From Aegilops tauschii subsp. strangulata (lineage: Eukaryota; Streptophyta; Magnoliopsida; Poales; Poaceae), in assembly GCF_002575655.3 (NCBI RefSeq), contig NC_053035.3:507438601-507502600 (forward strand): a stretch of 64,000 bases of DNA. The letters run 5' to 3'. Position 1 is the stretch's first letter, and every line of letters begins with the position of its first letter. This document shows positions 24,297 to 36,508 of the stretch, piece by piece. The position numbers were made by a program, and so were the translations under genes. The notes beneath the pieces were generated by a model. It was not told the DNA's origin. It was given only the letters and a program-made list of their open reading frames with translations, and did not search any database.

Positions 24297-26005
24297 TGTT
24301 GGAAATATGCCCTAGAGGCAATAATAAAATGGTTATTATTGTATTTCCTTGTTCATGATACTTGTCTATTATTCATGCTATAATTGTATTAACTGGAAAC
24401 CGTAATACATGTGTGAATACATAGACCACAACATGTCCCTAGTAAGCCTCTAGTTGACTAGCTCGTTGATCAATAGATGGTTATGGTTTCCTGACCATGG
24501 ACATTGGATGTCATTGATAACGGGATCACATCATTAGGAGAATGATGTGATGGACAAGACCCAATCCTAAGCATAGCACAAGATCGTGTAGTTCGTTTGC
24601 TAAGAGCATTTCTAATGTCAAGTGTCGTTTCCTTAGACCATGAGATTGTGCAACTCTCGGATACCGTAGGAATGCTTTGGGTGTACCAAACGTCACAACG
24701 TAACTGGGTGGCTATAAAGGTGCACTACAGGTATCTCCGAAAGTGTCTGTTGGGTTGGCACGAATCGAGACTAGGATTTGTCACTCCGTATGACGGAGAG
24801 GTATCTCTGGGCCCACTCGGTAATGCATCATCATAATGAGCTCAATGTGACTAAGGAGTTAGCCACGGGATCATGCGTTACGGAACGAGTAAAGAGACTT
24901 GCCGGTAACAAGATTGAACGAGGTATTGGGATACCGACGATCGAATCTCGGGCAAGCAACATGCCGATAGACAAAGGGAATTGTATACGGGATTGATTGA
25001 ATCCCCGACATCGTGGTTCATCCGATGAGATCATCGTGGAACATGTGGGAGCCAATATGGGTATCCAGATCCCGCTATTGGTTATTGACCGGAGAGGTGT
25101 CTCGGTCATGTCTGCATGGTTCCCGAACCCGTAGGGTCTACACACTTAAGGTACGGTGACGCTAGAGTTGTTATGGGAAATAGTATGTGGTTACCGAAGG
25201 TTGTTCGGAGTCCCGGATGAGATCCCGGATATCATGAGGAGTTCCGGAATGGTCCGGCGGTGAAGATCGATATATTGGACGAAGGGTATTGGAGTCCGGA
25301 AGTGTTCCGGGGGTACCAGGCTATGGCCAGCATGACCGAAAGGTGTTTCGGGAGCCCCGGCAAGAGTTGGAGGGCCTCATGGGCCAAAGGGGAAGGGGCA
25401 AACCAGCCCACTAAGGGGTGGTGCGCCCCCCACACCCTTTCCCACGTTACTTGGGGAGGTGGGGCGCCTCCACCTGGCTTGGGAGGCAAGCCTCCACCTG
25501 CTTGGCTTGGGGTGGCCGCCGCCCCCTAGGGGAAACCCTAGGGCGCCTCCCCCACTCCCCTTGCCCCTATATATAGTGGAGGGGTGAGAGGGCAACCGCA
25601 CCTCTTCCCTGGCGCAGCCCTCCCTCCTCACACACCTCCTCCTTCTCCTCCGTAGTGCTTAGCGAAGCTCTGCTGGAGAACCACGAGCTCCATTGCCACC
25701 ACGTCATCGTGCTGCTGGAGTTCTCCCTCAACTTCTCCTCTCCCCTTACTGGATCAAGAAGGAGGAGACGTCCCCAGGCTGTACGTGTGTTGAACGCGGA
25801 GGCGCCGTCCGTTCGGCGCTAGATCAGAACTTCCGCGATTTGAATCGCTGCGAGTGCGACTCCATCAACCGCGTTCTTGTAACGCTTCCGCTTAGCGATC
25901 TTCAAGGGTATGAACATGCATTCCCTCTCTCTCGTTGCTAGCATCTCCTAGATTGATCTTGGTGACACGTAGGAAAATTTTGAATTATTGCTACGTTTCC
26001 CAACA
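24297..26005 (+). repeat. 3' LTR of element F
   Basis: A 1709-bp LTR starting TGTTGGAAATATGCC and ending GTTTCCCAACA, followed by the target-site duplication TGTCG. It is nearly identical to the 5' LTR. Confidence 0.93.
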
Positions 26006-29000
26006 TGTCGAACTCCAAGGTGCGCTTACGTGTCGGTCATAAAAAATCACAGTCTGGGCCGATTCTTGCCCGTTTCTTCGACTATTACTCAGTTTTGGGG
26101 TCCCGGAGTCATTTCCACGATTGACGAACCCCGGGGTGCGTTTACATGTCGATCATCAACACACTCATATTTGGCCGATTCGTGTCCATTTCATGCACTA
26201 TTACTCAGCATTATGGGGACCCGGAGCGATTTCCACGATTGATAAACCCCGGTGTGCGTTTATGTGTCTGTCGTCAACACTCACAGTTTGGTCTAATTCT
26301 GACCAGTTTCGTGGATTATTACTCACTGTTTCGTGTCCCGAAGCGATTTCCATAGTTGTTGAACCCCAATGTGTGCTTACGTGTTGGTCATCAACAATCA
26401 CAGTTTGGTCCGATTCTGGCACGTTTCTTGGACTATTACTCAGTTTTGGGGTCCTGGAGGCATTTCCATGAGTGATTGACAAACACCGGGGTGCGTTTAC
26501 GTGTCAGTCATCAACACTCACATATTTGGCCGATTCTTGTCCGTTTCATGCACTATTACTTAGCGTTTTGGGTACACAGAGCGATTTCCTCGATTGATGA
26601 ACCCGGGGTGCGTTTATGTGTCCGTCGTCAACACTCACAGTTTGGTCCAATTCTGACCTGTTTCGTGGACTATTACTCACCGTTTTGGGGTCCCGAAGCG
26701 ATTTCCATAGTTGTTGAACCCCAAGGTGTGATTACGTGTTGGTCATCAACACCCGCAGTTTTGGCCGATTCTGGCCCGTTTCATGGACTATTACTCACTG
26801 TTTTGGGGTCCCAAAGCGATTTCCATGGTTGTCGAACTCCAAGGTGCGCTTACGTGTCGGTCATAAAAAATCACAGTTTGGGCCGATTCTTGCCCGTTTC
26901 TTGGACTATTACTCAGTTTTGGGGTCCCGGAGTCATTTCCATGATTGACGAACCCCGGGGTGCGTTTACGTGTCGGTCATCAACACACACATATTTGGCC
27001 GATTCGTGTCCATTTGATGCATTATTACTCAGCGTTTTGGGGACCCGGGGCGATTTCCCCGATTGATGAACCCCGGTGTGCGTTTATGTGTCTGTCGTCA
27101 ACACTCACAGTTTTGGCCAATTCTGACCTGTTTCGTGGACTATTACTCACCGTTTCGGGGTCCCAAAGCGATTTCCATAGTTGTTGAACCCCAAGGTGTG
27201 CTTACGTGTTGGTCAGCAACCCTCGTAGTTTTGGCCGATTCTGGCCCGTTTCATGGACTATTACTCACTGTTTTGGGGTCCCTTATCGAACTCCAAGTTG
27301 CGCTTACGTGTCGGTCATCAACAATCATAGTTTTGGCCGATTCTGGCCCGTTTCTTGAACTATTACTCAGTTTTGGGGTCTCAGAGTCATTTCCATGATT
27401 GACGAACCCCGGGGTGCGTTTACGTGTCGGTCATCAACACTCACATATTTGGCCGATTCTTGTCCGTTTCGTGCACTATTATTCAGGGTTTTGGGACCCA
27501 GACCGATTTTCACGATTGACGAACCCAGGGGTGCGTTTACGTGTCCGTCGTCAACACTCACAGGTTTGGCCAATTCTGACCAGTTTCATGGACTATTACT
27601 CACCGCTTTGGGGTCCTGAAGCGATTTCCGTAGTTGTTGAAACCCAAGGTGTGCTTACGTGTTGGTCGTCAACACTCGCAATTTTGGCCGATTATGTCCC
27701 GTTTCATGGACTATTACTCACCGTTTTGGGGTCCCAAAGCGATTTCCATGGTTGTCGAACTCCAAGGTGCGCTTACGTGTCGGTCATCAACAATCACAGT
27801 TTGGTCCGATTCTGACACGTTTCTTGGACTAATACTCAGTTTTGGGGTCCTGGAGGCATTTCCATGATTGATTGACACACACCTGGGTGCGTTTACGTGT
27901 CGGTCATCAACACTCACATATTTGGTCGATTCTTGTCCGTTTCGTGCACTATTACTCAGGGTTTTGGGACCCAGAGCGATTTCCATGATTGACGAACCCC
28001 GGCGTGTGTTTATGTGTCCGTCGTCAACACTCACAGGTTTGGCCAATTCTGACCTGTTTCATGGACTATTACTCACCGTTTTGGGGTCCTGAAGCGATTT
28101 CCGTAGTTGTTGAAACCCAAGGTGTGCTTACGTGTTGGTCATCAACCCTCGCAATTTTGGCCGATTCTGTCCCGTTTCATGGACTATTACTCACCGTTTT
28201 GGGGTCCCAAAGCGATTTCCATGGTTGTCGAACTCCAAGGTGCGCTTACGTGTCGGTCATCAACAATCACAGTTTGGTCCGATTCTGACACGTTTCTTGG
28301 ACTATTACTCAGTTTTGCGGTCCTGGAGGCATTTCCATGATTGATTGACAAACACCGGGGTGCGTTTACGTGTCGGTCATCAACACTCACATATTTGGCC
28401 GATTCTTGTCCGTTTCATGCACTATTACTTAGCGTTTTGGGTACACAGAGCGATTTCCTCGATTGATGAACCCGGGGTGCGTTTATGTGTCCGTCGCCAA
28501 CACTCACAGTTTGGTCCAATTCTGACCTGTTTCGTGGACTGTTACTCACCGTTTTGGGGTCCCGAAGCGATTTCCATAGTTGTTGAACCCCAAGTGTGAT
28601 TACGTGTTGGTCATCAACACACGCAGTTTTGGCCGATTCTGGCCCGTTTCATGGACTATTACTCACTGTTTTGGGGTCCCAAAGCGATTTCCATGGTTGT
28701 CGAACTCCAAGGTGCGCTTACGTGTCGGTCATAAAAAATCACAGTCTGGGCCGATTCTTGCCCGTTTCTTGGACTATTACTCAGTTTCGGGGTCCCGGAG
28801 TCATTTCCACGATTGACGAACCCCGGGGTGTGTTTACATGTCGATCATCAACACACACATATTTGGCCGATTCGTGTCCATTTCATGCACTATTACTCAG
28901 CGTTTTGGGGACCCGAAGCGATTTCCCCGATTGATGAACCCCGGTGTGCGTTTATGTGTCTGTCGTCAACACTCACAGTTTGGTCTAATTCTGACCTGTT

Positions 29001-29534
29001 TCGTGGACTATTACTCACCGTTTCGGGGTCCCGAAGCGATTTCCATAGTTGTTGAACCCCAATGTGTGCTTACGTGTTGGTCATCAACACCCGTAGTTTT
29101 GGCCAATTCGGGCCCGTTTCATGGACTATTACTCACTGTTTTGGGGTCCCTTGTCGAACTCCAAGGTGCGCTTACGTGTCGGTCATCAACAATCACAGTT
29201 TTGGCCGATTCTGGCACGTTTCTGGGACTATTACTCAGTTTTGGGGTCTCAGAGTCATTTCCATGATTGACGAACCCGGGGTGCGTTTACGTGTCAGTCA
29301 TCAACACTCACATATTTAGCCGATTCTTGTCCGTTTCGTGCACTATTACTCAGGGTTTTGGGACCCAGAGCGATTTCCACGATTGACGAACCCCGGGGTG
29401 CGTTTATGTGTCCGTCGTCAACACTCACAGGTTTGGCCAATTCTGACCCGTTTCATGGACTATTACTCACCGCTTTGGGGTCCTAAAGCGATTTCCGTAT
29501 TTGTTGAAACCCAAGGTGTGCTTACGTGTTGGTC
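26006..29534 (+). repeat. pSc119.2-type satellite array, block 2
   Basis: Continuation of block 1 in the same phase: the B monomer cut at 17452 resumes here with TGTCGAACTCC. The 470-bp tetramer order A-B-C-D persists. A C-type variant with ATTGACAAACACC recurs with a ~1396-bp step (about 26468 and 27864). The block ends inside an A monomer, where GGTC runs straight into Copia pol sequence (29533). Confidence 0.88.
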
Positions 29535-30597
29535 CTTAATGGCTTTCTTAAGGAAGAATTGTATATGATGCAGTCGGAAGGTTTTTCGATCCTAAGAATA
29601 CTAACAAGGTATGCAAGCTCCAGCGCTCCATCTATGGGCTGGTGCAAGCATCTCGGAGTTGGAACGTTCGATTTGATGAGATGATCAAAGCGTTTGGGTT
29701 TACACAGACTTATGGAGAAGCCTGTGTTTACAAGAAAGTGAGTGGGAGCTCTGTAGCATTTCTCATATTATATCTGGATGACATACTGTTGATGGGAAAT
29801 GATATAGAATTCTTGGGAAGCATAAAGGCCTACTTGAACAAGTGTTTTCAATGAAGGACCTTGAAGAAGCTGCTTATATATTAGGCATCAAGATCTATAG
29901 AGATAGATCAAGACGCCTCATTGGTCTTTCACAAAGTACGTACCTTGACAAGATATTGAAGAAGTTCAATATGGATCAGTCCAAGAAGGGGTTCTTGCCT
30001 GTATTGCAAGGTGTGCAATTGAGCACGGCTCAATGCCCGACCACGGCAGAAGATAGAGAAAAGATGAGTGTCGTCCCCTATGCCTCGGCCATAGGGTCTA
30101 TTATGTATGCCATGATGTGTACCAGACCTGATGTAAACCTTGCCGTAAGTTTGGTAGGAAGGTACCAAAGTAATCCCGGCATGGAACACTGGACAGCGGT
30201 CAAGAATATCCTGAAGTACCTGAAGAGGACTAAGGATATGTTTCTCGTTTATGGAGGTGACGAAGAGCTCGTCCTAAAGGGTTACGTCGATGCTAGTTTC
30301 GACACAGATCTGGATGACTCTAAGTCACAAACCGGATACGTGTATATTTTGAATGGTGGGGCAGTAAGCTGGTGCAGTTGCAAGCAAAGCGTTGTGGCGG
30401 GATCTACATGTGAAGTGGAATACATGGCGGCCTCAGAGGCAGCACAAGAAGCAATCTGGGTGAAGGAGTTCATTACCGACCTAGGAGTTATTCCCAATGC
30501 GTCGGGCCCGATGACTCTCTTCTGTGACAACACTGGAGCTATTGCCCTTGTCAAGGAGCCCAGGTTTCACAGGAAGACCAGGCATATCACAATGTAA
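29533..30597 (+). pseudogene. Copia A RT/RNase H fragment, right copy
   Basis: Starts after the first RT motif, keeps the second RT block as YLDDILLMG (Val to Leu compared with A and E) and most of RNase H (SFDTDLDD, FCDNTGAIAL). One-base deletions near 29586 and 29850 shift the frame. A 156-bp deletion between two ATCA repeats removes the C-terminal RNase H segment and joins directly to the stop codon region. It cannot be functional. Confidence 0.92.
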
Positions 30598-30629
30598 CTA
30601 GATTATTGACTCTAGTGCAAGTGGGAGAC

Positions 30630-32361
30630 TGTTGGAAATATGCCCTAGAGGCAATAATAAAATGGTTATTATTGTATTTCGGTGTTCATGATAATTGTCT
30701 ATTGCTCATGCTATAATTGTGTTATCCGGAAGTCGTAATACATGTGTGAATACATAGACCACAACATGTCCCTAGTGAGCCTCTAGTTGACTAGCTCGTT
30801 GATCAACAGATAGTCATGGTTTCCTGACTATGGACATTGGATGTCATTGATAACGGGATCACATCATTAGGAGAATGATGTGATGGACAAGACCCAATCC
30901 TAAGCATAGCACAAGATCGTGTAGTTCGTTTGCTAGAGCTTTTCCAAATGTCAAGTATCATTTCCTTAGACCATGAGATTGTGCAACTCCCGGATACCAT
31001 AGGAGTTCTTTGGGTGTGCCAAACGTCACAACGTAACTGGGTGGCTATAAAGGTGCACTACGGGTATCTCCGAAAGTGTCTGTTGGGTTGGCACGAATCA
31101 AGACTGGGATTTGTCACTCCGTATGACGGAGAGGTATCTCTGGGCCCACTCGGTAATGCATCATCATAATGAGCTCAATGTGACCAAGTGTTTGGTCACG
31201 GGATCATGCATTACGGTACGAGTAAAGTGACTTGCCGGTAACGAGATTGAACAAGGTATTCGGATACCGACGATCGAATCTCGGGCAAGTAACGTACCGA
31301 TTGACAAAGGGAATTGTATACGGGATTGATTGAATCCTCGACATCATGGTTCATCCGATGAGATCATCGTGGAACATGTGGGAGCCAACATGGGTATCCA
31401 GATCCCGCTGTTGGTTATTGACCGGAGAGTCGTCTCGGTCATGTCTGCATGTCTCCCGAACCCGTAGGGTCTACACACTTAAGGTTCGGTGACGCTAGAG
31501 TTGTAGAGATATTAGTATGCGGTTAACCGAAAGTTGTTCGAAGTCCCAGATGAGATCCCGGACGTCACGAGGAGTTCCGAAATGGTCCGGAGGTAAAGAT
31601 TTATATATGGGAAGTCCTATTTTGGCCACCGAAAAATGTTCGGGATTTTTCGGTATTGTACCAGGAAGGTTCTAGAAGGTTCCGAAGTGGGGCCCACCTG
31701 CATGGGGGGACCCACATGAACGTGGGTAGTGGGGGCAAGGCCCCACACCCCTGGTCAAGGCGCACCAAGATCCCACCTTAGAAGGAATAAGATCATATCC
31801 CGAAGGGATAAGATCAAGATCCCTAAAAAAGGGGGATAACAATCGGTGGGGAAGGGAAATGATGGGATTTCTTTCCCCCACCTTTGCCAACGCCCCAATG
31901 GACTTGGAGGGCAAGAAACCAGCCCCTCCACCCCTATATATAGTGGGGAGGCGCATGGGAGCAGCACCCCAAGCCCTGGCGCCTCCCTCCCTCCCGTGAC
32001 ACCTCTTCCTCCCCGCTTGCGCTTGGCGAAGCCCTGCCGGGATCCCGCTACTTCCACCACCACGCCGTCGTGCTGCTGGATCTCCATCAACTTCTCCTCC
32101 CCCCTTGCTGGATCAAGAAGGAGGAGACGTCCCCGCTCCGTACGTGTGTTGAACGCGGAGGTGCCGTCCGTTCGGCGCTAGGATCATCGGTGATTTGGAT
32201 CACGACGAGTATGACTCCCTCAACCCCGTTCTCTTGAACGCTTCCGCACGCGATCTACAAGGGTATGTAGATGAACTCCCTCTCTCTCATTTCTAGATGA
32301 CTCCATAGATTGATCTTGGTGATACGTAGAAAATTTTAAATTTCTGCTACGATCCCCATCA
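30630..32361 (+). repeat. 3' LTR of element A, right copy
   Basis: A 1732-bp LTR that matches 5521-7253 with about a dozen differences by eye. Its TATA motif CTATATATAG is near 31934. Confidence 0.93.
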
Positions 32362-32589
32362 ATTTCCACGATTGACGAACCCCGGGGTGCTTTTATGTGT
32401 CGTCGTCAACACTCACAGGTTTGGCCAATTCTGACCCGTTTCATGGACTATTACTCACCGCTTTGGGGTCCTGAAGCGATTTTCGTAGTTGTTGAAACCC
32501 AAGGTGTACTTACGTGTTGGTCATCAACACTCGCAGTTTTGGCCGATTCTGGCCCGTTTCATGAACTATTACTCACCGTTTTGGGGTCC
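32362..32589 (+). repeat. pSc119.2-type satellite remnant, right copy
   Basis: The counterpart of 7254-7482, with one D-type and one A-type monomer, ending in GGTCC (32585-32589), the left target-site duplication of element D. Confidence 0.88.
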
Positions 32590-33187
32590 TGTTGGGGATA
32601 TACCATGCGGTATGACCCGGCCGGAAGTATGACCCGGCCGGACTTGGCGGCTCACAGAGACCCGGCGAGTATTTGGTGACTTACTGATAACCCCAACGGC
32701 GGATCAGGCGGACGACAAGGCGCAAGGCCCAGGAGGCTGGCTTATACTCTGGTGGGCCGGCTTAAGGAGAAAGGGATGACGAATATTTCCTTTACAAGGA
32801 AGCAAGACCCAGACTTATATTCAACTTGTAAGAAAAGATAGACTAGTCTTAGTCCTACTAGGACTCCGCATGTAACCCGCCCCTCTAACTTATATAAGGA
32901 GGGGCAGGGCACCCCAAAGAGGGACAAGTAACAAGAAACAATCTCTAGGGCTAGACACAAAGAGCCGGCCGAGCCGGCGACTCACTCATGATCATAATGA
33001 GACCTAGCCTCAAACAGCATGTAGGGTTACTACCGGATGATGTTTCCCGGGGCCCGAAGCTGTCTAAATCCTTGTCTTGTGTTGTGTCTCTCGATTCCGC
33101 CCAACCCCTCTCAAGCTACCGCATAGATGCGTTGGCCTCGCGACTAAGTCCTGACACTAAGGACATCTGCGTGACAATTCCACGACA
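32590..33187 (+). repeat. 5' LTR of element D
   Basis: 598 bp from TGTTGGGGATATACC to CCACGACA. It matches the left copy 7483-8080 and the 3' LTR 46816-47414. Confidence 0.92.
32889..32898 (+). promoter_or_regulatory. TATA box of the element D LTR
   Basis: CTTATATAAGG lies in the middle of the LTR, upstream of a GGGGCAGGGCACC stretch. It is conserved in the other D LTRs (near 7784 and 47117). Confidence 0.65.
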
Positions 33188-33206
33188 GTTGGCGCCCACC
33201 GTGGGG
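33188..33206 (+). other. Primer binding site region of element D
   Basis: GTTGGCGCCCACCGTGGGG directly follows the LTR. The type and position fit a Gypsy minus-strand primer site. I cannot assign the tRNA with certainty. Confidence 0.7.
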
Positions 33207-34759
33207 CCCGCGCACGGTGGTGTTGAGTTCTTGAAGGGATTTTCTAGGGATCAAAAGGTTCGCAATTTTCCGGCTGAAGAAGAGCCGGTGCAAAAGCGCC
33301 GCCGCACGCGTTCTTCCTAATCTACTCGGCCATCGCCAGTCGTGGGTGGATTTACTTTTCTTTCAAAATCAGAGTCAGTCTTGTCTAAAAATCAAGCTCG
33401 GAATTTTCATGACGATGTGTCGCGCACTACCGTGAAGCTGGTCCAGTCGGCATCTACACGTGTACTTGGACGATCTGCAAACGGGACTCCTCCTGAGATC
33501 TCCTGTAAACCGGTTTCAGATTTACCTCATGGGGAGCAAACGAAAAAACTGCAGCTCGATATAGTGTGCCACTTCGAGGCAAATCAGGAATCCATTGATA
33601 AACAGTTCAACGGGGGGCATCAATCAATTTTCGTACTCCACGTCGGCCTCGTTGGTCTCCTCAAAGCGGTGTCGGTCCAAGGAAAGACTAGTTCAACATG
33701 ATTAAACAATGGAGTAGTGCTACTACAAGCTACTAGTAGTACGAGTCCAAAAGCTATGTGGTGATGTACTATTATTTGACGTGAGGCAGCAAAAGCTAAT
33801 GATGTGCGCCTGACTCTCGAGGCCATATAAAAAAACGGCCGCAAAGTCTGGACTCTGCTGTTGCTGCTTGCGCAGCTCTGTTTCCGAAGCCGGCTATGCT
33901 TCAGCAGCCTCGCCTCCGTCTCTGAGTCGCCTCCTCCGGCCATCGACAAGCCGGGCTGCCCCCGTGACGAGCCGACCCGTGGACCAGCGAGTCTCGTGCC
34001 ATTTTCTGCTGCGGCCCCGCGACATGTCACCGACTGTTTCAGCCGCTGCAATATGCCTCCACAAGCCGCCGCGACCTCTACTGAGTCGCCGGGCAGGCCT
34101 CTGCTCCTCTTTCGGTCACAAAACATCAGGTGATATCCATCTAAGCCTATTTTTTAGCATATATTGTTTTTGTCAAAAAACAATCACTTTGGTATGTACA
34201 CTTTTATGTGCAGGACAATGATTCATCATAAAGATGGTGTAATGCCATATCCATGGAGTGTGCGGTAGCATCATCATGCAACGGCATCTGCGACCGCTTA
34301 CTGTTCAACAGGTGGGCGCAAGCCGCCGCCCCTGCGGTCCAGTCTACATCAACGCGCCAGCCGACTCAACCATCCGCGCTGCTTTACAATGCCACGGACG
34401 ACTTGCCCGTCCACCCTCGCGGCCGGCTCACACGTCTGCGCCGGCTTACAATGTGACAGACAACTTACCCGTCCGCCCCCGCGGCCGACTCGGCGTCTGC
34501 ATGGCTTACCGCTCCTGCGATTGACTCGCCCGACCGCACCGGCTTACAACGCCGCGGCCGGCTCATCTGTCTGTTCCCGCGGCCGACTCGGCCGTTGTTG
34601 GTTTCAGCTTCACCGTGATGATCATCAACTCCGCGGTGGATAATTTCTGGCCTGACATATCAGGTGAAATCAATCCAGTAAAATTTTTATATATTATATA
34701 TTGTTTTCTTTAAAAGAGCAATTACTCTGGCTTGCGAGGTTTTTGATACAGGACAATTG
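33207..34759 (+). other. Internal region of element D, left of the nested Copia
   Basis: Non-coding or unrecognised. Short open frames (for example 33342-33701, about 119 codons) have no motif I know. From about 34340 to 34600 there are degenerate GC-rich repeats with CGGCTTACAA and GCGGCCGGCTC, which resume after the Copia insertion at about 43530-43620. AATTG at 34755-34759 is the left target-site duplication of element E. Confidence 0.7.
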
Positions 34760-36476
34760 TGTTGGGAATCGTAGCATAATTTTAAAATTTTCCTACGCTC
34801 ACCAAGATGCATCTATGGAGTATACTAGCAACGAGGCGAAAGGAGTGCATCTACATACCCTTGTAGATCGCGAGCGGAAGCGTTCCAATGAACGTGGATG
34901 ACGGAGTCGTACTCGCCGTGATCCAAATCACCGATGACCGAGTGCCGAACGGACGGCACCTCCGCGTTCAACACACGTACGGTGCAGCGACGTCTCCTCC
35001 TTCTTGATCCAGCAAGGGGGAAGGAGAGGTTGATGGAGATCCAGCAGCACGACGGCGTGGTGGTGGATGTAGCGGGATGCCGGCAGGGCTTCGCCGAGCT
35101 TCTACGAGAGAGAGAGGTGTAGCAGGGGAGGAGGGAGGCGCCCAAGGCTGAGATGATGCTGCCCTCCTCCCCCCCATCCCTTTATATAGGCCCCCTAGGA
35201 GGGGGGGCACCGGCCAAAACCCATCTAGGGTGGGGGGAAGGCGGCCAAGGGGGGTGCCTTGCCCCCCAAGGCAAGTGGGAAGCCCCCCCACCCTAGGGTT
35301 TGCAACCCTAGGCGCATGGGGGGGAGGCCCATGGGGGGCGCCCAGCCCACTAGGGGCTGATTCCCTTCCCACTTCAGCCCACGGGGCCCTCCAGGATAGG
35401 TGGCCCCACCCGGTGGACCCCCGGGACCCTTCCGGTGGTCCCGGTACAATACCGGTAACCCCCGAAACTTTCCCGGTGGCCGAAACTTGACTTCCTATAT
35501 ATAATTCTTCACCTCCAGACCATTCCGGAACCTCTCGTCACGTCCGGGATCTCATCCGGGACTCCGAACAACTTTCGGGTTTCCGCATACACATATCTCT
35601 ACAACCCTAGCGTCACCGAACCTTAAGTGTGTAGACCCTACGGGTTCGGGAGACATGCAGACATGACCGAGACGCCTCTCCGGTCAATAACCAACAGCGG
35701 GATCTGGATACCCTTGTTGGCTCCCACATGTTCCACAATGATCTCATCGAATGAACCACGGTGTCGAGGATTCAATCAATCCCGTATGCAATTCCCTTTG
35801 TCAATCGGTATGTTACGTGCCCAAGATTCGATCGTCGGTATCCCAATACCTTGTTCAATCTCATTACCGGCAAGTCTCTTTACTCGTACCGCAATGCATG
35901 ATCCCATGACTAACGCCTTAGTCACATTGAGCTCATTATGATGATGCATTACGGAGTGGGCCCAGAGATACCTCTCCGTCACACGGAGTGACAAATCCCA
36001 GTCTCGATCCGTGCCAACCCAACAGACACTTTCGGAGATACCCGTAGTGCACCTTTATAGTCACCCAGTTACATTGTGATGTTTGGCACACCCAAAGCAC
36101 TCCTACGGTATCCGGGAGTTGCACGATCTCATGGTCTAAGGAAAAGATACTTGACATTGGAAAAGCTCTAGCAAACGAAACTACACGATCTTTTATGCTA
36201 TGCTTAGGATTGGGTCTTGTCCATCACATCATTCTCCTAATGATGTGATCCCATTATCAATGACATCCAATGTCCATAGTCAGGAAACCATGACTATCTG
36301 TTGATCAACGAGCTAGTCAACTAGAGGCTTACTAGGGACACGTTGTGGTCTATGTATTCACACATGTATTACGATTTCCGGACAATACAATTATAGCATG
36401 AACAATAGACAATTACCATGAACAAAGAAATATAATAATAACCATTTATTATTGCCTCTAGGGCATATTTCCAACA
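34760..36476 (-). repeat. 3' LTR of element E
   Basis: 1717 bp. Read on the plus strand it runs from TGTTGGGAATCGTAGC to GCATATTTCCAACA. It matches 9652-11368 in the left copy. Confidence 0.93.
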
Positions 36477-36489
36477 GTCTCCCACTTGC
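36477..36489 (-). other. Polypurine tract of element E
   Basis: GTCTCCCACTTGC on the plus strand is the complement of the GCAAGTGGGAGAC tract used by A and F, directly beside the 3' LTR. Confidence 0.88.
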
Positions 36490-36508
36490 ACTAGAGTCAA
36501 TAATCTAG

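Larger units (their letters stand above)
17453..26005 (+). mobile_element. Full-length Copia element F with ruined coding region
   Basis: An 8553-bp Angela/WIS/BARE1-group element inserted in the satellite. TGTCG (17448-17452) on the left is repeated at 26006-26010 on the right, a perfect 5-bp target-site duplication. The LTRs are 17453-19200 and 24297-26005. By eye they differ at about 10 of the first ~490 positions (about 98% identity), plus a ~40-bp segment near 18670-18715 present only in the 5' LTR. The primer site and polypurine tract are present. The internal gag-pol is far more diverged than the LTRs and closed by many stops and indels. This suggests the element was already defective when it inserted. 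Confidence 0.95.
29533..32361 (+). mobile_element. 5'-truncated copy of Copia element A
   Basis: It begins inside RT (CCTTAATGGCTTTCTTAAGG), carries RT and RNase H remnants, the polypurine tract (30617-30629) and a complete 3' LTR (30630-32361). The LTR end CCCCATCA and the satellite behind it match the left copy, so this is a duplicate of A and not a separate insertion. Confidence 0.93.

Noticed and set aside
29338..29568. A frame running from satellite into Copia pol across 29533 as a possible fusion gene.
   Set aside because: It is a chance read-through at a rearrangement junction. It ends within about 12 codons of pol sequence and in the wrong frame for RT.
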